Of a stretch of DNA of 5,748 bases, positions 1-5,661 are shown piece by piece (position 1 is the first letter of the stretch; every line of letters starts with the position of its first letter). A program made the translations under genes and the position numbers. The stretch covers positions 1 to 5,748 of the forward strand of contig CAJOED010000092.1 in NCBI GenBank assembly GCA_905233335.1, read 5' to 3'. The notes beneath the pieces were generated by a model, which made no database searches, was not told the origin of the DNA, and saw only the letters and a program-made list of their open reading frames with translations. The DNA is from an uncultured Synergistales bacterium (GTDB lineage: Bacteria; Synergistota; Synergistia; Synergistales; Aminobacteriaceae).

Positions 1-18
1 GGGACACCTCACACCCCG

Positions 19-1524
19 CTATATTCTCCCATACAGCCGAGCCGCCGCACGTATTCTGTCCGCAAGCCCGTCAGCTATCGCGTCAGGTGCCATACGCCAC
101 GACCAGTTCCCTGAAGGTGTCGACGGAACGTTAACCCTTGCTTCCTGACCAAGCCTCAAGTAGTCCTGCATGGGTATTATCGCCGTATCAGCCACCGAAC
201 TCACCGCAAGCCTCGTAACTTCCGACGTGAATATATACCCGTCCATGACATCACGCCCGACGTATGACGCAAAATTCTTTATCTCGTTTTCCGTTGCGTC
301 GTTGTCGAACCAGCCGCGCGAAGTGTTATTGTCGTGAGTCCCGGTGTATACGACACTGTCCCGTGTGTGATTGTGCGGTGCGTATGGGTTTTCCCAAGGG
401 TTGCCGAACGCAAAATGCAGTATCAGCATTCCCGGAAGATTCATTTCTTTCCGCAACTCTTCTACATCAGGAGTGATTATCCCCAAATTTTCTGCCCAAA
501 ACGGCATATCAGGAAAATTCTTTTTGAGTTCCGCAAAAAATTTCTTGTACGGCACATCAACCCATTCACCGTTAATCGCTGTCTCTTCACCGTAGGGAAC
601 AGCCCAGTACGCCACCAGCCCCCTGAAGTGATCTATCCTCACGCGGTCGAATATCCCGAAAAGATTCTTGAGCCTCTTCACCCACCACGAAAAATTATCT
701 TTCTCCATAGCCGCCCATTTGTACGTCGGGTTGCCCCAGAGCTGTCCTGTTGCGCTGAAGTAGTCAGGCGGCACTCCAGCAACTGTTACCGGGTTGAGTT
801 CGTCGTCGAGGTCGAAATATTCCGGGTTCTGCCATACGTCAGCACAATCACGCGTTACGTACAGGGGAATATCGCCGATGAGTTCGATCTTCAGTTCTCT
901 CAAATGTTCGTGAAGTTTCCCGGCCTGCTCGAAAAATATATACTGGTAGAACTCCTGACGCGCTATCTCTTCTGAATACTCCCTGCGAAACTTCTTGAGG
1001 GCTTCCGGGTCTTTGTGCTTCAGTTCTTCAGGCCAGTCATACCACGCTGCTCCTCCCTGCACCTGCTTAATCACGCTGAACGTCGCGAAACCTGACAGCC
1101 ATTCCGTATTTTTCCTGAACTCGTCAAACCCCGAATGATTACCCTTCATGCAGTGCTTGTACGACGCGTTGAGAATTTCCGTCTTGAACTCGCGAGCATC
1201 CTCGTAATTTACTTTTTCCGGGTCTTTCGTGAAGTCATACTTGGCCGCAAACTTTTTCAGCTCCTCATGTGTCAGCAGGCCGTCATCAATCAGCATTTCA
1301 GGACTCACAAGAAGATAATTCCCCGCAAATGCAGACGTTGGACTGTAGGGTGAATTTCCGCACCCCGCATCTATCGTCGTCAGCGGCAGAACTTGCCACA
1401 TACTTTGTCCCGCGTCATGAAGGAACTCCGCAAACTTCAACGCTTCAGGACCGAAATCACCGATACCATACTTTGACGGGAGTGAAGTAACCGGCAGCAA
1501 TATCCCCGCACTACGTTTTGACAT
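19..1524 (-). CDS. malQ: 4-alpha-glucanotransferase (amylomaltase), GH77
   Basis: This cytoplasmic enzyme transfers alpha-1,4-glucan segments between maltodextrins (disproportionation) in glycogen or maltodextrin metabolism. The 501-residue product matches the compact amylomaltase type (about 500 residues), not the roughly 700-residue E. coli form. Family motifs are seen in order: the N-terminal GILLPVTSLPSKYGIGDFG block (residues 7-25), GDIPLYV (217-223), WGNPTYKW (263-270), RIDHFRG with the nucleophile Asp298, AENLG with acid/base Glu345 (usually AEDLG), and GTHDNN with the third carboxylate Asp398. All three catalytic carboxylates are present, so it should be active. The frame is open 15 codons further upstream, but the ATG at 1524 is preferred. 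It has an AGGAGG ribosome-binding site 10 bases upstream, and the family N-terminus begins there. It starts 16 bases after the amidohydrolase stop, implying one transcript. Confidence 0.96.
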   Translation of the reverse strand: MSKRSAGILLPVTSLPSKYGIGDFGPEALKFAEFLHDAGQSMWQVLPLTTIDAGCGNSPYSPTSAFAGNYLLVSPEMLIDDGLLTHEELKKFAAKYDFTKDPEKVNYEDAREFKTEILNASYKHCMKGNHSGFDEFRKNTEWLSGFATFSVIKQVQGGAAWYDWPEELKHKDPEALKKFRREYSEEIARQEFYQYIFFEQAGKLHEHLRELKIELIGDIPLYVTRDCADVWQNPEYFDLDDELNPVTVAGVPPDYFSATGQLWGNPTYKWAAMEKDNFSWWVKRLKNLFGIFDRVRIDHFRGLVAYWAVPYGEETAINGEWVDVPYKKFFAELKKNFPDMPFWAENLGIITPDVEELRKEMNLPGMLILHFAFGNPWENPYAPHNHTRDSVVYTGTHDNNTSRGWFDNDATENEIKNFASYVGRDVMDGYIFTSEVTRLAVSSVADTAIIPMQDYLRLGQEARVNVPSTPSGNWSWRMAPDAIADGLADRIRAAARLYGRI

Positions 1525-1534
1525 GATAATATTT

Positions 1535-1540
1535 CCTCCT
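1535..1540 (-). promoter_or_regulatory. Ribosome binding site that fixes the malQ start
   Basis: On the minus strand a perfect AGGAGG lies directly after the TAG stop of the upstream amidohydrolase and 10 bases before the ATG at 1524. It supports the internal ATG over the upstream in-frame ATG at 1569, which would lie inside the preceding gene. Confidence 0.8.
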
Positions 1541-2866
1541 CTATATAGCTCCTGAATCATATACTGCACATCCCGCGCAGAATGTCATAGTTACATCAAT
1601 CCCGGCAATTTCTTCCGGCTGTACCAGGAACGGATCTTTTTCGAGCACGACAACATCCGCATCATTGCCGACAGCAAGTTCACCCCGTCGGTAATCACTG
1701 CTCCCGTTCCATGAAGCCCCCCACGTGTATACACTCAAAGCCTCCGCCGCGCTCAAGCCGTTAGCTGTGAGGTCAGAGATATTTTTCACGGGGGAAGTCA
1801 GAACATCGCCGGAACCGCCCGACAGCACCAGCCCGTTCTGGAACGCCTCATGCAGAAGTTCGTAGCCCTGACCCGTAAGAATTACTCCGCCGAGTCCCAA
1901 GAGCCTCATGCGGTCGATGAGTGAACTGTTCAGCGTGAAGTTGCGCAGGACATGACGGGTATTTTTTCGGACTTTCTTGATGACGCGCTCTAATACGTTC
2001 AGGCAGTACTTGTTGTTGTCGCTGATTATCTGACACCCGGACAAATGCGCCGAATATATCATGTTTCTCTGTTCCTGCTGGTCGAGAGTATCACGGACGA
2101 TTACCCCGCCGATTTTGCAGAACGGAAGCCCGTCCCCCGTGCGCAGTCCCGACGAGAGAAACTCATTCAGCAAATTCACGTTGTCGAAACCGAAATTACA
2201 TCGCAGACGAAACGTCATGAGGTCGTAAGCGTCGTTGAAGAATATATCCCAAAGTCTTTTTGCGTCCCCGTGAAAGTCCGCCCATATCTCTGAAATTCCC
2301 AGCGCGCTGATTTTCGGAGCATAATTCTTCACGAGATATATTATGTCTTCCTCGCTCAAGTCCGGAAGGTGCTGTGTGAACTCGTCAAGCTCTACGTTGT
2401 CCTGAGGCATGTTAAACTCGTTCATTGCGGGAGTGTTCAGTACTGCGTGATTGTTGCCGGCGTAAATTATCGCACATGGCCGTGAAGTTACTGCGCTGTC
2501 GATGTCGTCGCGTGAAAGAATAATGTTCTCCGGCATTCCGTGAGCAATATACCAGCCGCGTAAAGGCTTCGGGTTGGCGTGTGAGTATGTTTCGAGAGCA
2601 TCGGCAAATTCTTTGGGTGAATGCACACTGCTCAAGTTCAGGCGTTCCTGTTCTTCCGCCCACGACAAAAAGTTAATCCCCGTGTCGCAAAATCCCGGTA
2701 ATACTGTCCTGCCGTGAAGGTCTATAATTTTTCCGTTGAGGTTTCCTGCTTCGTCGTCAATAGAAGCTATGCGGCCGTGCTCGAACGTAATATTCGCCGC
2801 TATTCCTGACTGCGTATGTATTCTGCCGTTTATGAGTGAAAGTTTTTCGTACTGGGTCTGCTCCAC
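1541..2866 (-). CDS. YtcJ-like amidohydrolase with eroded metal-binding motifs
   Basis: The protein has the layout of the amidohydrolase-3 (YtcJ/NfdA-like) family. It shows an N-terminal beta-sandwich strand (LINGRIHT, residues 11-18), the VLPGFCD turn (55-61), a GNNHAVLNTPAM segment matching the family's GHxxxxNSxAL (137-148), the KIGG lysine region (251-254), and a typical C-terminal block (LSAAEALSVYTWGASW, then RRGELAVGNDADVVVLEKDP, 371-412). The metal ligands are largely missing. The family PGFxDxHxH reads PGFCDTGIN, no HAIGDxA is visible near 275-290, the RIEH position reads VLRNF (306-310), and GSDxPV reads GGSGDVLTS. At 441 residues it is shorter than usual (about 530-570). It may be a pseudoenzyme or have a different reaction; the substrate cannot be told. 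The start is GTG at 2866 with a GGGGG-type ribosome-binding site about 10 bases upstream. malQ follows in the same transcript. Confidence 0.82.
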   Translation of the reverse strand: MEQTQYEKLSLINGRIHTQSGIAANITFEHGRIASIDDEAGNLNGKIIDLHGRTVLPGFCDTGINFLSWAEEQERLNLSSVHSPKEFADALETYSHANPKPLRGWYIAHGMPENIILSRDDIDSAVTSRPCAIIYAGNNHAVLNTPAMNEFNMPQDNVELDEFTQHLPDLSEEDIIYLVKNYAPKISALGISEIWADFHGDAKRLWDIFFNDAYDLMTFRLRCNFGFDNVNLLNEFLSSGLRTGDGLPFCKIGGVIVRDTLDQQEQRNMIYSAHLSGCQIISDNNKYCLNVLERVIKKVRKNTRHVLRNFTLNSSLIDRMRLLGLGGVILTGQGYELLHEAFQNGLVLSGGSGDVLTSPVKNISDLTANGLSAAEALSVYTWGASWNGSSDYRRGELAVGNDADVVVLEKDPFLVQPEEIAGIDVTMTFCAGCAVYDSGAI

Positions 2867-2894
2867 TAAGACAAAGCCCCCTTTATGTGTGTGT

Positions 2895-2927
2895 AAAAAT
2901 ACAGCCCGCCGGGTTACAGCAGGCCGT
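2895..2927 (-). terminator. Rho-independent terminator after the YjfB-like gene
   Basis: On the minus strand a 9-bp stem (ACGGCCTGC at 2927-2919 with GCGGGCTGT at 2909-2901, two G-T pairs) closes a 9-base loop and is followed by a run of five T (2899-2895) with one intervening A. It lies 6 bases past the stop of the YjfB-like gene. I see no convincing promoter between it and the amidohydrolase start at 2866. It may therefore be leaky and attenuate the downstream genes. Confidence 0.7.
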
Positions 2928-2932
2928 TAATG

Positions 2933-3196
2933 CTAATACAGTCCGTTATGCTGTGTGCCGATGCCGAAAATCTGCAATGACTGCTCCATCATTTCGTTCT
3001 GTGTCTTGATGAGCCACGCACCGACAGCGTTCTGAACTTTCGCCTGACTGAGTCCCATTGATGCCGCCGCTATCGTCATGGGATCTCCTCCGCTCTCAAG
3101 TATTTGGGAACTCGCCGCGTTTGCTGTTGATTGTGCCGCCTGCATCATAGCAAGTCCGTTCTGTCCGAGCTGGCTGTAACTGTTCATGCTAATCAT
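2933..3196 (-). CDS. Small YjfB-like putative motility protein
   Basis: This is an 87-residue soluble protein with no signal peptide, rich in Ala, Gln, Ser and Met. Residues about 43-77 (AAASMGLSQAKVQNAVGAWLIKTQNEMMEQS) resemble the short YjfB family of putative motility proteins. These share an ASM-x-[LM]SQ-xx-[VL]Q-xxVG core followed by a Lys- and Gln-rich helix. YjfB proteins are usually about 60 residues; here roughly 40 extra N-terminal residues precede the core. The molecular role of the family is not established. The ATG at 3196 is preferred over the ATG at 3187 because AAGGAGG (3215-3209) lies 12 bases upstream of the first and 21 bases from the second. The gene is monocistronic or leads the amidohydrolase-malQ transcript, with a terminator between. 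The family assignment rests on the motif only. Confidence 0.72.
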   Translation of the reverse strand: MISMNSYSQLGQNGLAMMQAAQSTANAASSQILESGGDPMTIAAASMGLSQAKVQNAVGAWLIKTQNEMMEQSLQIFGIGTQHNGLY

Positions 3197-3230
3197 GATT
3201 GTGTTGCGCCTCCTTCCATGAATGATTGAT

Positions 3231-3256
3231 ATTTTAGCAGTAAGTATACAACTTTA
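3231..3256 (-). promoter_or_regulatory. Promoter for the YjfB-like gene
   Basis: On the minus strand an extended -10 element, TGC followed by TAAAAT (3239-3231), lies about 35 bases before the ATG at 3196. No good -35 hexamer is present at the normal spacing. However, TAAAGTTG (3256-3249) resembles the -35 of the motility sigma factor (sigma-28/sigma-D). At that factor's spacing the -10 would read TAAAATAT, against GCCGATAT, so only the last four bases match. A housekeeping extended -10 promoter is more likely. Confidence 0.45.
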
Positions 3257-3281
3257 CATTTATAATTTCGTGCTTTACAAT
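3253..3281 (+). promoter_or_regulatory. Sigma-70 type promoter for the peptidase-hydE operon
   Basis: TTTACA (3253-3258) and TACAAT (3276-3281) each match the consensus hexamers at five of six bases and are separated by exactly 17 bases. Transcription would begin near 3288, giving a leader of about 34 bases before the GTG at 3322. It overlaps the divergent promoter region for the YjfB-like gene, so the two directions may influence each other. A TATAAT at 3261-3266 lies inside the spacer but has no partner -35. Confidence 0.6.
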
Positions 3282-3321
3282 TCCCGAATTGAAACTATTT
3301 CCCTAAGGAGTATCGTAACAA

Positions 3322-4002
3322 GTGAAAAAAATAATTTCCGTTCTGCTGTTCATAGTATTCATGTGTCCCGTGATGGGCTTTGCTGCTGAAAATGATTTCT
3401 ACGTGTCGAGGATTGACGAAAAACTTTTTGCGCGCATAAAGGGCAAGTCATACAAGGACAACTGCACACTCCCGCTTGATGACCTGCGATATGTTCATGT
3501 TCTGCACAAGGACATAGACGGCAAAACACACAGCGGAGAAATTATCTGCAACGTACATATAGCCCATGATGTTCTTGATATTTTCATGAAGCTCTATGAG
3601 GCCGGCTACCCGATAGAAAAAATACGGCTCGTTGATGAGTACGATGCTGACGATGAGACATCAATGCGCGACAACAACTCTTCATGCTTCAACTTCCGAT
3701 TCATATCGCACACAACGAAAATCTCAAAGCACGGTCTTGGTCTCGCGGTCGACATCAACACGCTGTATAATCCATACATAAAGGAAGTCGGCGGCAAAAA
3801 AATTCTCGAACCCGCAACTGCTGAAGCCTACACCGACAGAACAAAGAGTTTCAGCTACAAGATAGAGCCGGGCGATTTATGCTACAAGTTATTCACCGAG
3901 CACGGATTCGAGTGGGGCGGCGAATGGAAAAGCGTAAAGGACTATCAGCATTTCGAGGTTTCGGACAAAGTAGCAGCGGCACTTTACCCCGACAACAAAT
4001 AG
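3322..4002 (+). CDS. Secreted M15-family D-Ala-D-Ala carboxypeptidase-like zinc peptidase
   Basis: This is a zinc peptidase expected to cut peptidoglycan stem peptides outside the cytoplasmic membrane. Residues 1-21 form a signal peptide (KK, a hydrophobic stretch, likely cleavage after GFA at 19-21). Cys15 is not in a lipobox context, so the protein is probably not a lipoprotein. The catalytic domain shows the M15 pattern: DDETSMRDNNSSCFNFR (110-126), SKHGLGLAVDIN with zinc ligands His137 and Asp144 (135-146), NPY (150-152), and GFEWGGEWKSVKDYQHFE with Asp207 and the third ligand His210 (195-212). At 226 residues it is complete. The start is GTG, with AAGGAG 11 bases upstream. Exact specificity (D,D-carboxypeptidase or L-Ala-D-Glu type endopeptidase) cannot be told. 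It is the first gene of the operon, and its stop overlaps the ribosome-binding site of the next gene. Confidence 0.88.
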   Translation: MKKIISVLLFIVFMCPVMGFAAENDFYVSRIDEKLFARIKGKSYKDNCTLPLDDLRYVHVLHKDIDGKTHSGEIICNVHIAHDVLDIFMKLYEAGYPIEKIRLVDEYDADDETSMRDNNSSCFNFRFISHTTKISKHGLGLAVDINTLYNPYIKEVGGKKILEPATAEAYTDRTKSFSYKIEPGDLCYKLFTEHGFEWGGEWKSVKDYQHFEVSDKVAAALYPDNK

Positions 4003-4015
4003 GAGGCAATGCACA

Positions 4016-4258
4016 ATGGAAACGCGCGTGGCAGTAATGAGCATAATAGTAGAGGACACGTCATCGATTGAGACGCTGAACAATATACTTCACGAGTACA
4101 GAGAGTGCATCATCGGCAGAATGGGACTCCCATACAGACCCAAGAACATCAACATCATCAGCATAGCCCTCGATGCCCCGCAGGATGTCATTTCGGCACT
4201 CTCCGGGCGTGTCGGAAATCTTGCTGGCGTGAGCGTGAAGACGGCGTTCTCAAAATAG
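4016..4258 (+). CDS. TM1266-family iron-only hydrogenase system putative regulator
   Basis: This 80-residue protein matches the small TM1266 family, which is commonly encoded beside [FeFe]-hydrogenase maturation genes and is annotated as a putative regulator. Its fold is of the ferredoxin-like (ACT/NikR C-terminal) kind. Conserved parts are the first strand RVAVMSIIVED (4-14), HEYRECIIGRMGLPYR (26-41), the strand NINIISIALDAP (44-55), and the C-terminal GVSVKTAFSK (71-80). AGGAGG (4001-4006) overlaps the peptidase stop codon and lies 9 bases before the ATG, so translation is coupled to the upstream gene. With hydE two genes downstream, it is likely to act in hydrogenase expression or assembly. 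Its ligand and mechanism are not known from the sequence. Confidence 0.92.
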   Translation: METRVAVMSIIVEDTSSIETLNNILHEYRECIIGRMGLPYRPKNINIISIALDAPQDVISALSGRVGNLAGVSVKTAFSK

Positions 4259-4269
4259 AGGCTTACGAC

Positions 4270-4404
4270 ATGGATAACAGGGTTGCAATGATGAATATTA
4301 TAGTCAGCATAGCACTAGAAGCCCCGAAAGAAGTTATCACGGAAATATCCGAACGGCTGAAGGAGATAGACGGGGTAAAGGTGCAGACGGCGTTCTCAAA
4401 GTAA
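4270..4404 (+). CDS. Shortened tandem copy of the TM1266-family protein (44 aa)
   Basis: This 44-residue protein aligns end to end with its 80-residue neighbour except for one clean gap. Residues 1-12 (MDNRVAMMNIIV) match the first copy's 1-12, and residues 13-44 (SIALEAPKEV to VQTAFSK) match its 49-80. Thirty-six residues (108 bases) are missing in frame, including the CIIGRMGLPYR motif. It has its own start, with AGAGG (4257-4261) 8 bases upstream, an intact stop, and good reading-frame conservation. The two copies share a 14-base identity at the 3' end (4241-4254 and 4387-4400) but differ at many codons elsewhere, so the duplication is not very recent. It may be a decaying copy or a retained partial-domain partner of the full protein. 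A longer frame upstream (from 4105) only overlaps the first copy and is not chosen. Confidence 0.72.
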   Translation: MDNRVAMMNIIVSIALEAPKEVITEISERLKEIDGVKVQTAFSK

Positions 4405-4405
4405 C

Positions 4406-5449
4406 ATGTACTCACTCATTCAGAAGCTCGCAACAACTCATTCATTGATGGTTGATGAGTATGAATTTCTCGTGGCGAACAGAAACGACGACTCCGCAAA
4501 GCTCCTCCGAAATTACGCCGTGAAGGTCAGACGAGAGATTTACGGCCAAGATGTATTTGTTCGGGGGCTGATAGAGATTTCGAGCTTCTGCCGCAATGAC
4601 TGTCTGTACTGCGGGTTACGTCGGAGCAACTCACACTGTGAACGCTACAGGCTGACTCCCGATGAGATTATCGCGTGCTCTGATGAGGGGTATGAACTCG
4701 GCTTTCGGACGTTCGTTCTGCAGGGCGGGGAGGACTCATACTTCACAGATGACGTTCTCGGCGGAATTGTGCGGGCAATAAAGGCGCGGCATTCTGATTG
4801 TGCAGTAACGCTCTCAATGGGTGAACGTTCGCGGGAGAGTTACGAGTTCTTGAGGGTGTGCGGAGCTGACAGGTACTTATTGCGGCACGAAACAGCAAGC
4901 CCGGAACACTACGCAAAACTTCACCCGCCGGAGATGTCGTACGATAACCGCATGAAGTGTCTTCACGAACTCCGTGAGCTTGGGTATGCTGTCGGGTGCG
5001 GATTCATGGTCGGCAGTCCGTATCAGACAGTGAAGGACATTGCGCGGGACTTGAAGTTCATTGAGGAGTTCAGGCCGGAAATGTGCGGAATAGGGCCGTT
5101 CATACCACACAAGGACACACCGTTCCACGATTACCCTTCAGGAACTCTCGAACTAACCTGCTATCTTCTGTCGGTCATAAGATTAATCTACCCGCCTGTA
5201 CTGCTTCCTGCCACGACAGCACTCGGAACGATTAACCCGGTCGGACGTGAGATGGGCATAATGTCGGGTGCGAATGTCGTAATGCCGAACTTGTCGCCGG
5301 TGGGTGTGCGGAAGAAGTACGCGCTGTATGACAACAAGATATGCACGGGAGAAGAGAGCGCGCAATGCAGGGAGTGCCTGAATAACAGAATGCGCAAGAT
5401 AGGCTATGAGATTGTAACGAGCAGGGGAGATATGAAACGGGCTGTGTGA
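4406..5449 (+). CDS. hydE: [FeFe]-hydrogenase H-cluster radical SAM maturase HydE
   Basis: HydE is a cytoplasmic radical SAM enzyme that works with HydG and HydF to assemble the 2Fe subcluster of [FeFe]-hydrogenase; it is linked to the bridging dithiomethylamine ligand. The 347-residue length equals the family norm (Thermotoga maritima about 348). The radical SAM motif CxxxCxxC is Cys62, Cys66, Cys69 within FCRNDCLYCGLRR. GGED (107-110) is the SAM-binding GGE motif, and DRYLLRHETA (155-164), GIGPFIPH (228-235) and LLPATTALGTINPVGRE (266-282) are HydE-typical. A second set, Cys313-x7-Cys321-x2-Cys324, reproduces the C-terminal auxiliary cluster site of T. maritima HydE. The ATG is one base after the preceding stop with no clear ribosome-binding site, so translation is probably coupled. 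hydF and hydG are not in the window. Confidence 0.96.
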   Translation: MYSLIQKLATTHSLMVDEYEFLVANRNDDSAKLLRNYAVKVRREIYGQDVFVRGLIEISSFCRNDCLYCGLRRSNSHCERYRLTPDEIIACSDEGYELGFRTFVLQGGEDSYFTDDVLGGIVRAIKARHSDCAVTLSMGERSRESYEFLRVCGADRYLLRHETASPEHYAKLHPPEMSYDNRMKCLHELRELGYAVGCGFMVGSPYQTVKDIARDLKFIEEFRPEMCGIGPFIPHKDTPFHDYPSGTLELTCYLLSVIRLIYPPVLLPATTALGTINPVGREMGIMSGANVVMPNLSPVGVRKKYALYDNKICTGEESAQCRECLNNRMRKIGYEIVTSRGDMKRAV

Positions 5450-5459
5450 ATGCTATAAT
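5432..5459 (+). promoter_or_regulatory. Extended -10 promoter for an RNA antisense to the small peptide gene
   Basis: TGC followed by a perfect TATAAT (5451-5459) forms an extended -10 element starting 2 bases after the hydE stop. ATGAAA (5432-5437, four of six matches to TTGACA) lies 16 bases upstream, inside the last codons of hydE. Transcription should begin near 5466. No plus-strand gene with convincing coding character follows, so the product is most likely a non-coding RNA. Confidence 0.62.
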
Positions 5460-5465
5460 ATCAAG

Positions 5466-5582
5466 AGAAGAGTCCGGGATGACGCGGACTAGTAGAAAAA
5501 ATGGTCATCGGTCAGGAGTTGGGCACTCATAACCGAAATGTAGACCACCGAAGAAAAGTTACAAGCGCATTATTTCTTTCTT
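5466..5582 (+). ncRNA. Candidate antisense RNA (type I antitoxin-like)
   Basis: This RNA is inferred from the promoter just upstream; both ends are approximate. It would contain a 6-bp hairpin (AGTCCG 5471-5476 with CGGACT 5485-5490) and then a nested three-segment hairpin: TGGTC 5502-5506 with GACCA 5543-5547, TCGGT 5508-5512 with ACCGA 5532-5536, and GAGT 5516-5519 with ACTC 5525-5528. It is complementary to the 3' untranslated region of the minus-strand peptide mRNA and to its last codons. The 3' end is placed at a pyrimidine-rich stretch (5573-5582) that can pair weakly with AAGAAA (5551-5556); no clear plus-strand terminator is visible. Such a convergent antisense RNA would be expected to trigger degradation of, or block, the toxin mRNA. 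I do not recognise it as a known RNA family. Confidence 0.45.
5496..5547 (-). terminator. Nested hairpin terminator of the small peptide mRNA
   Basis: Read on the minus strand, three stacked helices (5, 5 and 4 bp, separated by asymmetric internal loops) end with GACCA and run straight into six T (5501-5496). This is a Rho-independent terminator placed 22 bases past the peptide stop codon. The outer arm is 5547-5543 with 5506-5502. The interrupted, layered shape is more elaborate than termination needs and would also serve as a pairing platform for the plus-strand RNA. Confidence 0.62.
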
Positions 5583-5659
5583 ATGGAGCGAATGAAGATC
5601 GCTGCACAAAGCAAGAATTTGGCACAGGCCAAAACAAACTCTGTAAGGTCTTTAAGCAT
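5570..5659 (-). CDS. 29-residue membrane peptide, candidate type I toxin
   Basis: The ORF encodes MLKDLTEFVLACAKFLLCAAIFIRSIRKK. An acidic/polar head (residues 1-7) is followed by a hydrophobic helix (about 8-23, FVLACAKFLLCAAIFI) broken only by Lys14, then a basic tail, RSIRKK. This size and charge pattern is typical of small membrane toxins and holin-like peptides of type I toxin-antitoxin loci; function is inferred from shape and context, not from a recognised family. AAGGGG (5674-5669 region, with AGGGG at 5672-5668) lies 8 bases before the ATG and is paired in a leader hairpin. A terminator follows the gene and an antisense promoter faces it. It is convergent with hydE. The peptide could instead be a chance ORF, but start, ribosome-binding site, stop and terminator are all correctly spaced. 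Its promoter is probably near or beyond the right edge of the window. Confidence 0.55.
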   Translation of the reverse strand: MLKDLTEFVLACAKFLLCAAIFIRSIRKK

Positions 5660-5661
5660 TG

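Noticed and set aside
334..975. 213-codon plus-strand frame inside malQ
   Set aside because: It is the complement of a well-recognised malQ with all catalytic motifs. The translation shows no family features and no ribosome-binding site.
1525..1569. Longer malQ start at 1569
   Set aside because: It would overlap the end of the amidohydrolase gene, lacks a ribosome-binding site, and adds residues before the conserved N-terminus.
3261..3266. TATAAT as the -10 for the peptidase operon
   Set aside because: No TTGACA-like hexamer lies 16-18 bases upstream, whereas the TTTACA/TACAAT pair at 3253-3281 has ideal 17-base spacing.
4105..4269. Upstream extension of the short TM1266 copy from an ATG at 4105
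   Set aside because: The added 55 residues are a frame-shifted reading of the first copy (His/Gln/Arg-rich) with no homology to the family. The ATG at 4270 aligns with the first copy's start and has a ribosome-binding site.
5471..5490. Hairpin after hydE as the operon's terminator
   Set aside because: The 6-bp stem is followed on the plus strand by AGTAGAAAAAA with no T-tract, so it does not look like a Rho-independent terminator for hydE.
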